A stretch of 64,000 bases of DNA. Source: CAJQQK01 sp963696075. GTDB lineage: Bacteria > Pseudomonadota > Alphaproteobacteria > Rhizobiales > Hyphomicrobiaceae. Both the position numbers and the translations under genes were made by a program. The notes beneath the pieces were generated by a model. The model saw nothing but the letters and a program-made list of their open reading frames with translations. It did no database searches and was not told the origin of the DNA. The stretch covers positions 248,001 through 312,000 of the forward strand of contig CAVOJD010000008.1 of assembly GCA_963696075.1 (NCBI GenBank), written 5' to 3'. Shown in pieces: positions 12,347-20,679 of this stretch. Numbering within the stretch: the stretch's first letter is position 1; the number at the start of each line of letters is the position of its first letter.

Positions 12347-13192
12347 ATGCGAACCGCTCCTTTCGGCAAATCAGGCCCCGCGGTCCCCGTCATTGGCCAG
12401 GGCACTTGGTACATCGACGAAGGCCGCCATGACGACGCCGTCGCAGCCCTGCGCCACGGCCTCGACCTCGGCCTGACCCACATCGACACCGCCGAGATGT
12501 ACGGCAGCGGCGCCGCGGAAGAAGTCGTCGCCGACGCGATCTCCGGCCGCCGCGACGAGGTCTTCCTGGTCTCGAAAGTCCTGCCCTACAACGCCTCACG
12601 CCAAGGCACGATCGCTGCTTGCGAGGAAAGCCTCGCCCGCTTGGCGACCGATCATCTCGATTGCTACCTGATCCACTGGCGCGGCCAGCACCCCCTCGAA
12701 GACACATTCGACGCCCTCGAAGACCTCAAGGCCGCCGGCAAGATCAAGAGCTACGGCGTCTCCAACTTCGACGTCGACGATCTCGAAGAAGCCCACGAAA
12801 TTGTCGGCGACGGCAGGCTCGCCTGCAACCAGGTCCTCTATCACCTCGGCCAGCGCGCCATCGAGCATGCCGTCCTGCCCTGGTGCGCCGACCACGGCGT
12901 CGCCGTCGTCGCCTACAGCCCCTTCGGCCACGACGCCTTCCCCGGTCCGCGCCACAAAGGCTGGGAAACACTCCAAACGGTCGCCCTGAAGCACAGCGCC
13001 ACCGAACGCCAGATCGCCCTGGCTTTCCTCACCCGCGACCCCGGCGTCCTCACAATCCCAAAGGCCGCCAACACAGACCACGTCACGGAGAACGCCGGCG
13101 CCGGCCGGATCACGCTGGACGCCGATGACGTCGCAGCCCTCGATGCGGCGTTTCCGAAGGGGCGAAAGCCTGGCCATTTGCCGATGTTGTAG
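12347..13192 (+). CDS. Aldo/keto reductase
   Basis: A 281-residue AKR-fold NADPH-dependent oxidoreductase. The catalytic tetrad is complete: Asp47 and Tyr52 (HIDTAEMYG), Lys77 (VSKVLP) and His110 (CYLIHWRG). Downstream AYSPFGHD and IPKAANTDHVTENA are the usual cofactor-contact segments. It resembles the general carbonyl or 2,5-diketogluconate reductases; the substrate is unknown. It is followed by the broken amidohydrolase 67 bases on. Confidence 0.93.
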   Translation: MRTAPFGKSGPAVPVIGQGTWYIDEGRHDDAVAALRHGLDLGLTHIDTAEMYGSGAAEEVVADAISGRRDEVFLVSKVLPYNASRQGTIAACEESLARLATDHLDCYLIHWRGQHPLEDTFDALEDLKAAGKIKSYGVSNFDVDDLEEAHEIVGDGRLACNQVLYHLGQRAIEHAVLPWCADHGVAVVAYSPFGHDAFPGPRHKGWETLQTVALKHSATERQIALAFLTRDPGVLTIPKAANTDHVTENAGAGRITLDADDVAALDAAFPKGRKPGHLPML

Positions 13193-13259
13193 GCCGTCCC
13201 TCGGCGCAGGCCAGAATGTCCAAGCCAGCGACGCCATCCCCACCAATTTAGGGCACCAG

Positions 13260-14958
13260 ATGACTGAGAACTCTGCAGACGCCGATGTAATCGTCACCAA
13301 CGGGAAGATTGCGACGCTCGACCCGGACAACACCATCGCAAGCGCCGTTGCCATTTCGGGCGAACTCATAAGCGCCGTCGGCTCCAACTCAGACATTGAA
13401 GCCCTGGCCGGGCCGACGACGAAACGTATCGATGCATCAGGGCGGCTCGTCGTACCGGGGTTAATCGACGGCCATGCCCACATGGATCGGGAAGGTTTGA
13501 AGGAGACGCTGCCTTCGCTTGCCGGCTGCCAGTCGATCAAGGATGTCCTTGAGCGCATACGCGAACTTGCTGCGCAGACTGCTCCGGGCGAATGGATCGT
13601 CACCATGCCGATCGGCGAACCACCCTTTTACGAGGGCGTGCCGGCGAATCTCAAAGAGAACCGTTTCCCGACCCGTCATGAACTCGACAGCGTCGCACCC
13701 GACAACCCGGTCTATATCCGCCCCATCTGGGGGCACTGGCGCAACACGCTCCCCCTCGTCTCGGTCGCCAACACCCGCGCCCTGGCCGAAGCCGGCATCA
13801 CGCGCGACACATTGCCCCCCGTCCCTTCGGTGCAAATCGACAAGGAACTGACGACCGGCGAGCCCTCCGGCATCCTCTATGAATTCACCTACAAACCGAT
13901 CGTCGAGAAAACGCTGATGCGATGCATCCCGCGATTCACACTAGAGGATCGCATCGCCGGACTGCGCCGTTCCATGGAAATCTACAACAGCTACGGCACC
14001 TCCAGCGTCGTCGAGGGACACGGCATTGCGGGCGAAGTTCTCGCTGCATATCAACACCTGCGCGCCGAAGGGCCATTGCCGGTCCGGTCGTTCCTGATGT
14101 TCAGCCCCGCCTGGACAAGCACTGATTCAGAAACCGTTCGCGACTTCCTTGTCGACTGGGGCCGCTGGCTTGGCGGGCGCGGACTCGGCGACAGCTTCCT
14201 TCGCATGGCCGGCATCTATACCGAGTCGGATTACTCGGACGAAAACCGCCTCCGCGCACTTTGCGGCCCCTACACCGGTTGGGCAGGTTTCAACTTCGAC
14301 AGCTGCCTGCCCGAGAACGTAATGGTCGACATGATGGTCGAGGCCGCCAGGAACGGCATTCGAGTTCGGCTCCTTCTCACCCAATATCCTGAGCCTGTTC
14401 GAGACCGTGAACAGCCAGGCACCAATCACCGATCAACGCTGGCTGATCGAGCATATTGGAATGTTCAGCGCCGATGAGGTCAAACGGATCCGCGATCTTG
14501 GCCTTGTACTCCAGGCCTATTCGACGAAATGGATTGAGCAGGACGGAGAGGCCTTGCGCGACAAACACGGCGAGGCCGGCGCCGAACGCATCCTGCCCAT
14601 GCGCGATCTGATCGACGCCGGAATTCACGTGTCGCTTGCGACTGACAACGTGCCGCCGACACTGTTTGTGCCAATCTCCCATGTCGTCTCGCGCAAAACC
14701 AGTGCCGGTCGCACACTCGGAGCCTCGCAGGCCATCAGCCGCATCGAGGCAATCGCATGCGCCAGCCGCGAAGGCGCATGGCTGAGCTTCGAAGAGAACG
14801 ACAAAGGAACGATCCAACCGGGCAAGTTCGCCGACCTTGCGATCCTGTCAGCGGACCTGCTGGAAGTCCCTGAAGATGAGATCCCGACCATCGTCGCCGA
14901 TCAGGTCATCACCGCCGGCACGATTGTCTACGACCGTCGCCGGCATAAAGCGCATTGA
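13260..14958 (+). pseudogene. Amidohydrolase family 3 (YtcJ-like), split by a +1 frameshift
   Basis: The start is the ATG at 13260 (MTENSADADVIVTNGKIATL), which opens the usual composite beta-domain. The metal-binding DGHAHMD motif follows, then a long barrel. The first frame breaks after NGIRV near 14366. Skipping the C at about 14367 gives GSFSPNILSLFETVNSQAPI and the rest of the fold (RWLIEHIGMF, SLATDNVPPTLF, IQPGKFADLAIL). The last residues (after TIVYD) run into a transposase scrap, so the true C-terminus may be altered. Family members hydrolyse amides or imides; the substrate is unknown. Confidence 0.85.
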
Positions 14959-15091
14959 AATCGGCGTCCAAGCTCGCCAGCGCCGGATCGACCACAGCCT
15001 TGATCTTGCGCAGCGGATGGCGCGCGGGAACGCGCTCTTCAAGGTTCACGTAACTGAACAGCGAGCCGTTCTGCTCATCCGGTCCGCGCAT
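14941..15091 (-). mobile_element. N-terminal fragment of an IS5/IS1182-like transposase
   Basis: Read leftwards from the ATG at 15091, the frame gives NGSLFSYVNLEERVPARHP and then RKIKAVVDPALASLDADFN. This is the N-terminus of a DDE transposase family common in alphaproteobacteria (IS5 or IS1182 type). It stops matching at about 14941, where it abuts the antisense strand of the amidohydrolase. The rest of the element is gone. Confidence 0.75.
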
Positions 15092-15184
15092 ATCCGACCC
15101 CCTCGACCTGGAGACCGAACGGAATCATATTCGCCGGATGACGTCGAGTGGTGGGTTTTTCAGCGGCCTGCTAGAACTCCAAAT

Positions 15185-15745
15185 TTGAGCAGCACCCGAA
15201 TAGATAACGACCGAATAAATCGGAAGGCCAATTACACAGAATACAATAAATTAGTTGTTTTATTCTGGGTGGACGGAATGATAATTTTCTGCTTCTTGGC
15301 CTGGAGCTTTATTCTACCATCCAAAAAGTCAATATTTTCTAAAATCTTATTATTTGCGATAATCGCACCACTTTCTATCTTCACACTCATTATTCTGAAT
15401 GGCAGGCGTCGCGCATATGCACATAAAATAACAATCGGCCAAAAAGACATTCACGACCCGAATGTATCTAAATCCGAGATAAGCTGGACTTGCATCATTC
15501 AGGTATCTGTATTCTCCGACCGTGGCGCAGATCCACCACTCCATGATGGAATCGACGTCCGCCTACACCCTGATTGTCTGGAAGACATAGATTTGTTGCC
15601 GCTCGTGCGATGGGCGCACCGAAAAAGGGGCAGCATCGAGATTAGCTGCGTGGGTCACGATGCCGCAGAATTCGCAACAGCAATCGGTAAATTCGCGCCA
15701 GAAAAGCTCACAGCAAACGACATGGAACGACCCGTCAAAGACTAA
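15185..15745 (+). CDS. AT-rich hypothetical protein with two predicted membrane segments
   Basis: The start is uncertain: TTG at 15185 or ATG at 15278, inside the first hydrophobic stretch. The product has two hydrophobic helices (LVVLFWVDGMIIFCFLAWSF and ILLFAIIAPLSIFTLIILNG) and then about 110 hydrophilic residues ending DMERPVKD. No family is recognised. The DNA is much richer in A and T than its surroundings, and it lies between a transposase remnant and a hairpin repeat, so it was probably acquired. The frame upstream of 15185 belongs to the IS scrap. Confidence 0.5.
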   Translation: MSSTRIDNDRINRKANYTEYNKLVVLFWVDGMIIFCFLAWSFILPSKKSIFSKILLFAIIAPLSIFTLIILNGRRRAYAHKITIGQKDIHDPNVSKSEISWTCIIQVSVFSDRGADPPLHDGIDVRLHPDCLEDIDLLPLVRWAHRKRGSIEISCVGHDAAEFATAIGKFAPEKLTANDMERPVKD

Positions 15746-15818
15746 CATAGCGGAATTGGAGATCGGCTGATGCTAAAGCCCATAACCGCACGGTGTTTGC
15801 ACCAATCTCGCTATCGTC

Positions 15819-15841
15819 ATCCCGGCGCTTGTCGCCGGGAT
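15819..15841. repeat. REP-like inverted repeat
   Basis: ATCCCGGCG at 15819-15827 and its exact complement at 15833-15841 enclose a five-base loop. Translated in one frame it gives RHPGACRRDP, a string often seen in spurious ORFs over a dispersed proteobacterial hairpin repeat. It lies at the right edge of the AT-rich ORF. Confidence 0.6.
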
Positions 15842-15935
15842 CCATCGTGCCGCAAATTCGGAAGCGTGACGTCGGGACAAACATGGCCGATTGCTCCGCC
15901 ACTCTTGCAGCTCTTTAGTCGGCGAAAGATTGATT

Positions 15936-16517
15936 CTAAACGCCACGGCGCAATAGCGGACTGTTCAATGCCATTGTCAGCAGCGCAGCAAACAGCGCCC
16001 CCGTCACAGCGCCAGCCAGTCCACCCAGTACACTGAAAAAGATCACATCTTCAGGCCGCCGAGCAAGCGCAAAGTAAGGCAGCAAGTCGAAGGTCGCGGC
16101 AAGATGGACCGCCGGTGTAGCGAGCGATCCCGCAATCACGCCCCCAGACGGTGCTACCCACCATATCGCTCGAATGGACCGGCGGCAAAGCACCGCCAAC
16201 AAAGGCAGCACGACGAGCGTAACGATCCAGGAGCCAGCATTCAGTCCGACCATGGCCGGCACGCCAAATATCACTTTTAGTCCTTCAAACACCCGGCCGT
16301 GGAAGATCAGCGACTTCCCCGCAAAGCAGATCAAGATAAACATGTGAGGAACGAACAATGCACCGATCACCCCCGCCACCGGCGTCAAGACTCCACCGAT
16401 GGCGGCAGATATCACGTATAGTCTGATGCTGTTCAAATGAAAGGATCTCTCATGCCGGAAGCGTTTCGTGCCCCTCCTATCAATACATGCACCAAAGATG
16501 TTTCCATTTAACGCCAC
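15936..16517 (-). CDS. Hypothetical integral membrane protein
   Basis: 193 residues with four or five hydrophobic helices (for example LYVISAAIGGVLTPVAGVIG, IVTLVVLPLLAVL, GGVIAGSLATPAVHLA, GGLAGAVTGALFAALLTMAL) and no recognisable family. The start at 16517 has no obvious ribosome site, so the N-terminus is unsure. It is isolated between the AT-rich ORF and the VOC gene. Confidence 0.5.
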   Translation of the reverse strand: MALNGNIFGACIDRRGTKRFRHERSFHLNSIRLYVISAAIGGVLTPVAGVIGALFVPHMFILICFAGKSLIFHGRVFEGLKVIFGVPAMVGLNAGSWIVTLVVLPLLAVLCRRSIRAIWWVAPSGGVIAGSLATPAVHLAATFDLLPYFALARRPEDVIFFSVLGGLAGAVTGALFAALLTMALNSPLLRRGV

Positions 16518-16617
16518 CGAAAGCGTCGAAACAGGATTAATGCTTCAGGTCACATCGACATGCACCAGGACGACCATCGAAGGCGCATCACCTTCACCCA
16601 CGGAGTCATCACCCCCC

Positions 16618-17013
16618 TCAAACAATATGATCACCGCGCTCCAGCAGCTCGATCGAAACGCCTTCCGGCCCTTCGACAAACGCGATCCGGATGCCCGGCC
16701 GGATCGTCTCCGGCCCGCGCGTGAACTTGGCGCCCTTCGCCTTCAACGCATCACACACCTTGTCGATCTCTGAAACCGTCAATCCGAAATGGTCGAGCCC
16801 GCGATGCGGATGCGCCGGCCCCGCCGCCGCTTTTGGATCGCCCGAAACATCCAGGAGAAAGATGTCGGCGCCACCGAGCTTCAGGTCGATCCGTGGCTTG
16901 CCGCCCTGATCGGAGCGGATCACCTCGGCCCCGAACATGGACTCGAAATAGGCCGCCATCCCGTCCGGGTCAGGCGTGAAGAGATGGATATGGTCGAAGG
17001 TATATTTCGTCAT
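16618..17013 (-). CDS. VOC family (glyoxalase-like) protein
   Basis: The real gene is the 131-residue C-terminal part of a longer open frame and starts at the ATG at 17013 (MTKYTFDHIHLFTPDPDGM). It has the paired beta-alpha-beta-beta-beta units of the vicinal oxygen chelate fold. Candidate metal ligands are His8 or His10, His72 or His75 (HRGLDHFGL), and a late glutamate (EGVSIELLE). It is probably a lyase, isomerase or dioxygenase-fold protein with unknown substrate. It may be cotranscribed with the LysE-type gene upstream, 44 bases away. Confidence 0.85.
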   Translation of the reverse strand: MTKYTFDHIHLFTPDPDGMAAYFESMFGAEVIRSDQGGKPRIDLKLGGADIFLLDVSGDPKAAAGPAHPHRGLDHFGLTVSEIDKVCDALKAKGAKFTRGPETIRPGIRIAFVEGPEGVSIELLERGDHIV

Positions 17014-17057
17014 CAGATCGTCTCCGTTGGCAGGGGCCGGCAACCCGGCTGGACTAG

Positions 17058-17651
17058 TCAAAGCAGAAGCGTCGCGGCGACCGACACGAGCAAGAGAGCA
17101 GCGAACGCGACATTGATCACCCGGCTGGATCGCGCATCGCGATGAAAGCGCGTCAGCGCCGAACCCGCAAACAGCCAGCCGATATTGACAGTAAACAGAA
17201 CCCCGAGCACCGCCCCCGTCTTGACCAGACCATCGAGCACCGGATCGCCACCGACCAGCACGAAACCCGAAAACAGCGCCCCCATCGCGGCATAGGCCTT
17301 CGGATTGACGAGCGAAAGCAGCGTCCCCTCGAACCATCGCGGCCGGCGTCCGCCCTGACCACCGCCATTGATCGGCGGCGCGGTCGCGATCCGCCACGCC
17401 AGAAACACAAAATACATCGCAGCCAGCACCACGACGACCGGCCTCAGGCCCGGCACCGTAAATAAAAGCGCTGAAACGCCCGACCCGATGATCGCCATCA
17501 CACCGACCATCCCGAGGACAAGCCCGAACATGTAGGGTAGCGCCGCCACCCGCCCGAAGGCCGCACTGACGGCTGCAATGCTGAGCGTGTTCGGCCCCGG
17601 ACTGCCGGCAAGTGCGAACGCGGCCAGGAGAAACGCGCCGAGCTGATCCAT
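17058..17651 (-). CDS. LysE/RhtB family amino-acid exporter
   Basis: 197 residues with six hydrophobic helices. The family signature near the N-terminus is visible (FALAGSPGPNTLSIAAVSAA), as is LLSLVNPKAYAAMGALFSG in the middle. Members export amino acids or their derivatives using the proton gradient; the substrate is unknown. It lies 16 bases after the beta-propeller pseudogene on the same strand. Confidence 0.9.
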   Translation of the reverse strand: MDQLGAFLLAAFALAGSPGPNTLSIAAVSAAFGRVAALPYMFGLVLGMVGVMAIIGSGVSALLFTVPGLRPVVVVLAAMYFVFLAWRIATAPPINGGGQGGRRPRWFEGTLLSLVNPKAYAAMGALFSGFVLVGGDPVLDGLVKTGAVLGVLFTVNIGWLFAGSALTRFHRDARSSRVINVAFAALLLVSVAATLLL

Positions 17652-17667
17652 CTCTCACCCCGGCCTG

Positions 17668-18559
17668 TCAGCCAACAGTTGCAGGCTCGATCCGGCAAAG
17701 CGCAATCCCGCGCTCGCCTTGCACCACATAGGCGAGATAAACCGCGCCATCCTCATCGACGAGAATATCCGGATCGCGCAGCTGGTTGACCGGCTCATTG
17801 ATCGCGCCGCGTTGCGACGCCACCACGGGCAGCCCCGCCCCCTCGTAGGCATGCTCCGGCCGCAGCCGCTCACGCGGATCGACCGCCACCCAGTCGCGCC
17901 AGTCCCCGCCAAGCATCAGATCGGCCGACCAGATCACCTCCGGCGCTTCCCCGATCACCGTATAAAATACCGTCAGCCGGTCCCCGCCTCGCCGCCACAA
18001 CCCGACATGGCGGATGTCCGCCGGCAGCCCGGCCGGCACACCCGCACTCTCAAATGGTTGAAAGCCGTCCTCAGAGCGCAGCAACTCTCCGCTCCGTGCC
18101 AGCGCATAGAACGCCCCACCGTGCTCGAACACCCGGAAATAGGACGGCCCGAGCAGCGGCTCACAAACGTCGAAGCGCACGCCGTCACCCGACACCGCAA
18201 CCCGCGTCTGCTGGACGAATTCGCCGTCATCCCCCAGGCTGAACCGGCCCATGAAAATAGAGCCGGAGCTGCCGCGCGCCCGCGTCGATAAAGATCTCGG
18301 GCGACGCAATGTGGTCGATGAACCCGCCGCTGTCAGCCAGATCGAGAACACCCGGCTCGTGCATCCACCACGGTCCCTCGATCCGGTCTGCGAAGGCGAG
18401 GCGAAGGTACGTCCCGTTGTGGTCGGCGAAATAGAGATAGTACCGCCCAAGTGGTGACACCACCCAGTCAGGCACCCGGATCAGCGACGGCCCGTTGATA
18501 TTCGAGCCAATTCGTCCGTCCATGTCGGGCGCGATGATCGGCCCGTCCCCGAGCCGCAT
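17668..18559 (-). pseudogene. Glycoside-hydrolase-like five-bladed beta-propeller protein, frameshifted
   Basis: The N-terminal part starts at the ATG at 18559 (MRLGDGPIIAPDMDGRIG) and includes INGPSLIRVPDWV, GRYYLYFADHNG and IASPEIFID, the repeated blade motifs of GH43-like or GH-J-type propellers. That frame ends at 18227. If one G in GGGCCGG (18244-18250) is dropped, the second frame carries on FSLGDDGEFVQQTRVAVS and runs to 18230 and beyond, ending GERGIALCRIEPATVG. Full length would be about 295 residues. The function is unknown: the fold binds or cleaves glycans in known relatives. It follows the TPP-enzyme gene by 34 bases. Confidence 0.75.
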
Positions 18560-18593
18560 GACTTCGAAATCACCGCGATGACCACCCACCCAA

Positions 18594-20249
18594 CTAGCCC
18601 TTCTTCGCTGCATAAGGCGGCGCAACGAAGTATGGCGGATATTTCCCGATCTTCGTCATGTCGACATCAACCATCGCCGGCCCGTCAACCGCGATCGCTT
18701 CAGCCAGCTTCGGCCCGAGTTCGTCGACCGACGAGACCCGCCAGAACGGCAGCCCGGCCAGCGCCGCAAGCCCCTCGAGATCAGGCCCCACCGGATCGGC
18801 CGCGAAATGCCGTCCGCCATAAAGCGTGTTCTGGATGTCCTTGATGACACCGTAACCCTTGTCGTTCATCACCATGATGACGACGTCGGCGCGCTCCTGC
18901 GCCGCCGTCCAGAGTTCTGTCAGGTTCAGCATGAACCCGCCATCACCCGTCATCGCGATCGTCTTGCGGTTGCCCTCCGCGAGCGCCGCCCCGATCCCCA
19001 TCTGATAGCCGGGCCCGATCGCAGCACCCACCGGATAGATGTTCTGCTCCGGTGACGACAACGGCAGATAGCGGTTGCCCCACGTCGAATTCGAGATCGT
19101 GATGTCGCGCACCCAGTACGCATCATCCGGCATCGTCTCCGCGATAATTTTCGCGAAGTCCGCATAGGGCCCAAGCGTCGGCCGATAGGCTTCGTGCGCC
19201 GCCTCCCGTGTTTGCTTGATCCGTCCGGCCCAGCCGCCGTCGACGTTCATCCGCCCCTCGAGCCGGTCCGCCAGCGCCGCAAGCGCGGCCCCCGCCTCGC
19301 CGACATGGAAATGGTCGACTGTATAAGTCCGCCCGTTGGCCTCCGGGTCGATGTCGATCTGCACCCGCCGCTCAGGTAGCTTCAAGGTCAGGTCGCCCGT
19401 CTCGTGGCCGCGCATCCGCCCGCCGGCGACGATCATTAAATCGACCTCGCCGTACAGCTCCTTGACCGCCGGCACCGCGTTGAACGCACCGAGCGTCATG
19501 GCATGCGTTTCCGGGATCACTGCCCGCCCATTGATCGACGTGACGACCCCGAACCCCATGTCAGCCAGACGGGCAACAGCCTCGCCCGCGAACTTCGCCC
19601 CGGTTCCACACCACAGCAGCGGTCGCTTCGCACCGGCCGCCATCTCCGCGATCCTGTCAAGGCTCGCGCCATTCCCAGCTTCCGGCGTCGGCACCGGCAG
19701 CACGAGATGATCAAGCTGGTCGGGCCGCGCGATTTGCGCGCGCTGAATGTCGATCGGGATCTCCACGGAGACCGGCCCCATCGGCGGCGTCAGCGCCTCC
19801 GTCGCAGCCTTGATAAGAACCCCGAACGCCGCCTCCGGACTGCGCACCCGGTACGCCGCCTTCGAGACAGACTTGAGCATCCCCAACTGATCCGGCACGT
19901 CATGCACCGCGCCGTGCGCCTGATCGAGATCCGCCGTCGCCGTCTGCCCGGTCAGATGCAGCACCGGCGCCGACCCGAACCGCGCTTCGACGATCGCCCC
20001 CGGCGCATTGGCCGCCCCCGGCCCCGTCGACGTCACGAAACAGCCAAGCCCGCGCCGCGCCCTCGCATACCCATCCGCCATATGCCCCGCGCCCATCTCG
20101 CCGCGCGCTCCGACGACCCGGATCGTATTGCGCCGCCCGATCCCGTCGAACATCGGGATGTTGTGCACCGACACCACCCCGAACACGACCTCGATCCCGG
20201 CCTGATGCAAAAACTCGGCGACCAGATCGCCCACGTTGTAGTCGGCCAT
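18594..20249 (-). CDS. Thiamine-pyrophosphate-dependent enzyme (acetolactate-synthase-like)
   Basis: 551 residues with the three-domain ThDP enzyme layout: N-terminal PYR domain with the catalytic glutamate Glu51 in GARGEMGAGHMADGYA, a central domain, and the C-terminal PP domain with the GDGGFMLN motif at residue 435 closing on NDKGYG. The N-terminus keeps FGVVSVHNIPMFDGI. It resembles non-biosynthetic relatives (oxalyl-CoA decarboxylase, benzoylformate decarboxylase or glyoxylate carboligase type) as much as IlvB, and no small regulatory subunit is nearby. The reaction is therefore open: decarboxylation or carboligation of a 2-oxo acid. Confidence 0.88.
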   Translation of the reverse strand: MADYNVGDLVAEFLHQAGIEVVFGVVSVHNIPMFDGIGRRNTIRVVGARGEMGAGHMADGYARARRGLGCFVTSTGPGAANAPGAIVEARFGSAPVLHLTGQTATADLDQAHGAVHDVPDQLGMLKSVSKAAYRVRSPEAAFGVLIKAATEALTPPMGPVSVEIPIDIQRAQIARPDQLDHLVLPVPTPEAGNGASLDRIAEMAAGAKRPLLWCGTGAKFAGEAVARLADMGFGVVTSINGRAVIPETHAMTLGAFNAVPAVKELYGEVDLMIVAGGRMRGHETGDLTLKLPERRVQIDIDPEANGRTYTVDHFHVGEAGAALAALADRLEGRMNVDGGWAGRIKQTREAAHEAYRPTLGPYADFAKIIAETMPDDAYWVRDITISNSTWGNRYLPLSSPEQNIYPVGAAIGPGYQMGIGAALAEGNRKTIAMTGDGGFMLNLTELWTAAQERADVVIMVMNDKGYGVIKDIQNTLYGGRHFAADPVGPDLEGLAALAGLPFWRVSSVDELGPKLAEAIAVDGPAMVDVDMTKIGKYPPYFVAPPYAAKKG

Positions 20250-20679
20250 GACGGGCCCCCTTCATATTTGACTTCCTTCTCCGCGATTATGGGTCCAGAG
20301 CCGCCGACAGCAAAACCCGTGCGTGATTTGTCACGCCTCAGGCCTATCGATCCGTCTGCACGCCCAGCCCTTGGGCACGCCGGATGAGGCACCCCATAAA
20401 AACCGTAACGTCGACCGGCAGATGTTCAGTCGTACACCGACGGTATTCGTCGCATTTCTGCAACGTTGCACAGCCCATCAAACCCCGCTGACGAATGGTT
20501 GCTGCATCCGCTTCTGGCACGGTGCAGGCTGAATGGCCTTTAGGATCGGACAGCTTCCCTGCAGCGCAAGACACCTGCGCCTGAGCACTTCTCGTGGCCG
20601 TTCCGCGCTTAAGGCACGCCTCCCTGCGCATTGGTCGAGCGCATGCCCAAGCCTTGCAGTACCGCGCAGGAGAATGAGT
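20250..20679. other. Intergenic region between the TPP-enzyme gene and the DUF2235 gene
   Basis: About 430 bases between divergent genes. It contains one copy (20388-20403) of a 16-base direct repeat whose second copy lies just after the DUF2235 gene. No other gene or RNA was recognised. Confidence 0.5.
20388..20403 (+). repeat. 16-bp direct repeat, left copy
   Basis: GGCACCCCATAAAAAC occurs here and exactly again at 22929-22944. The two copies bracket the DUF2235 gene. Whether this is an old insertion footprint or a shared regulatory site is not known. Confidence 0.6.
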
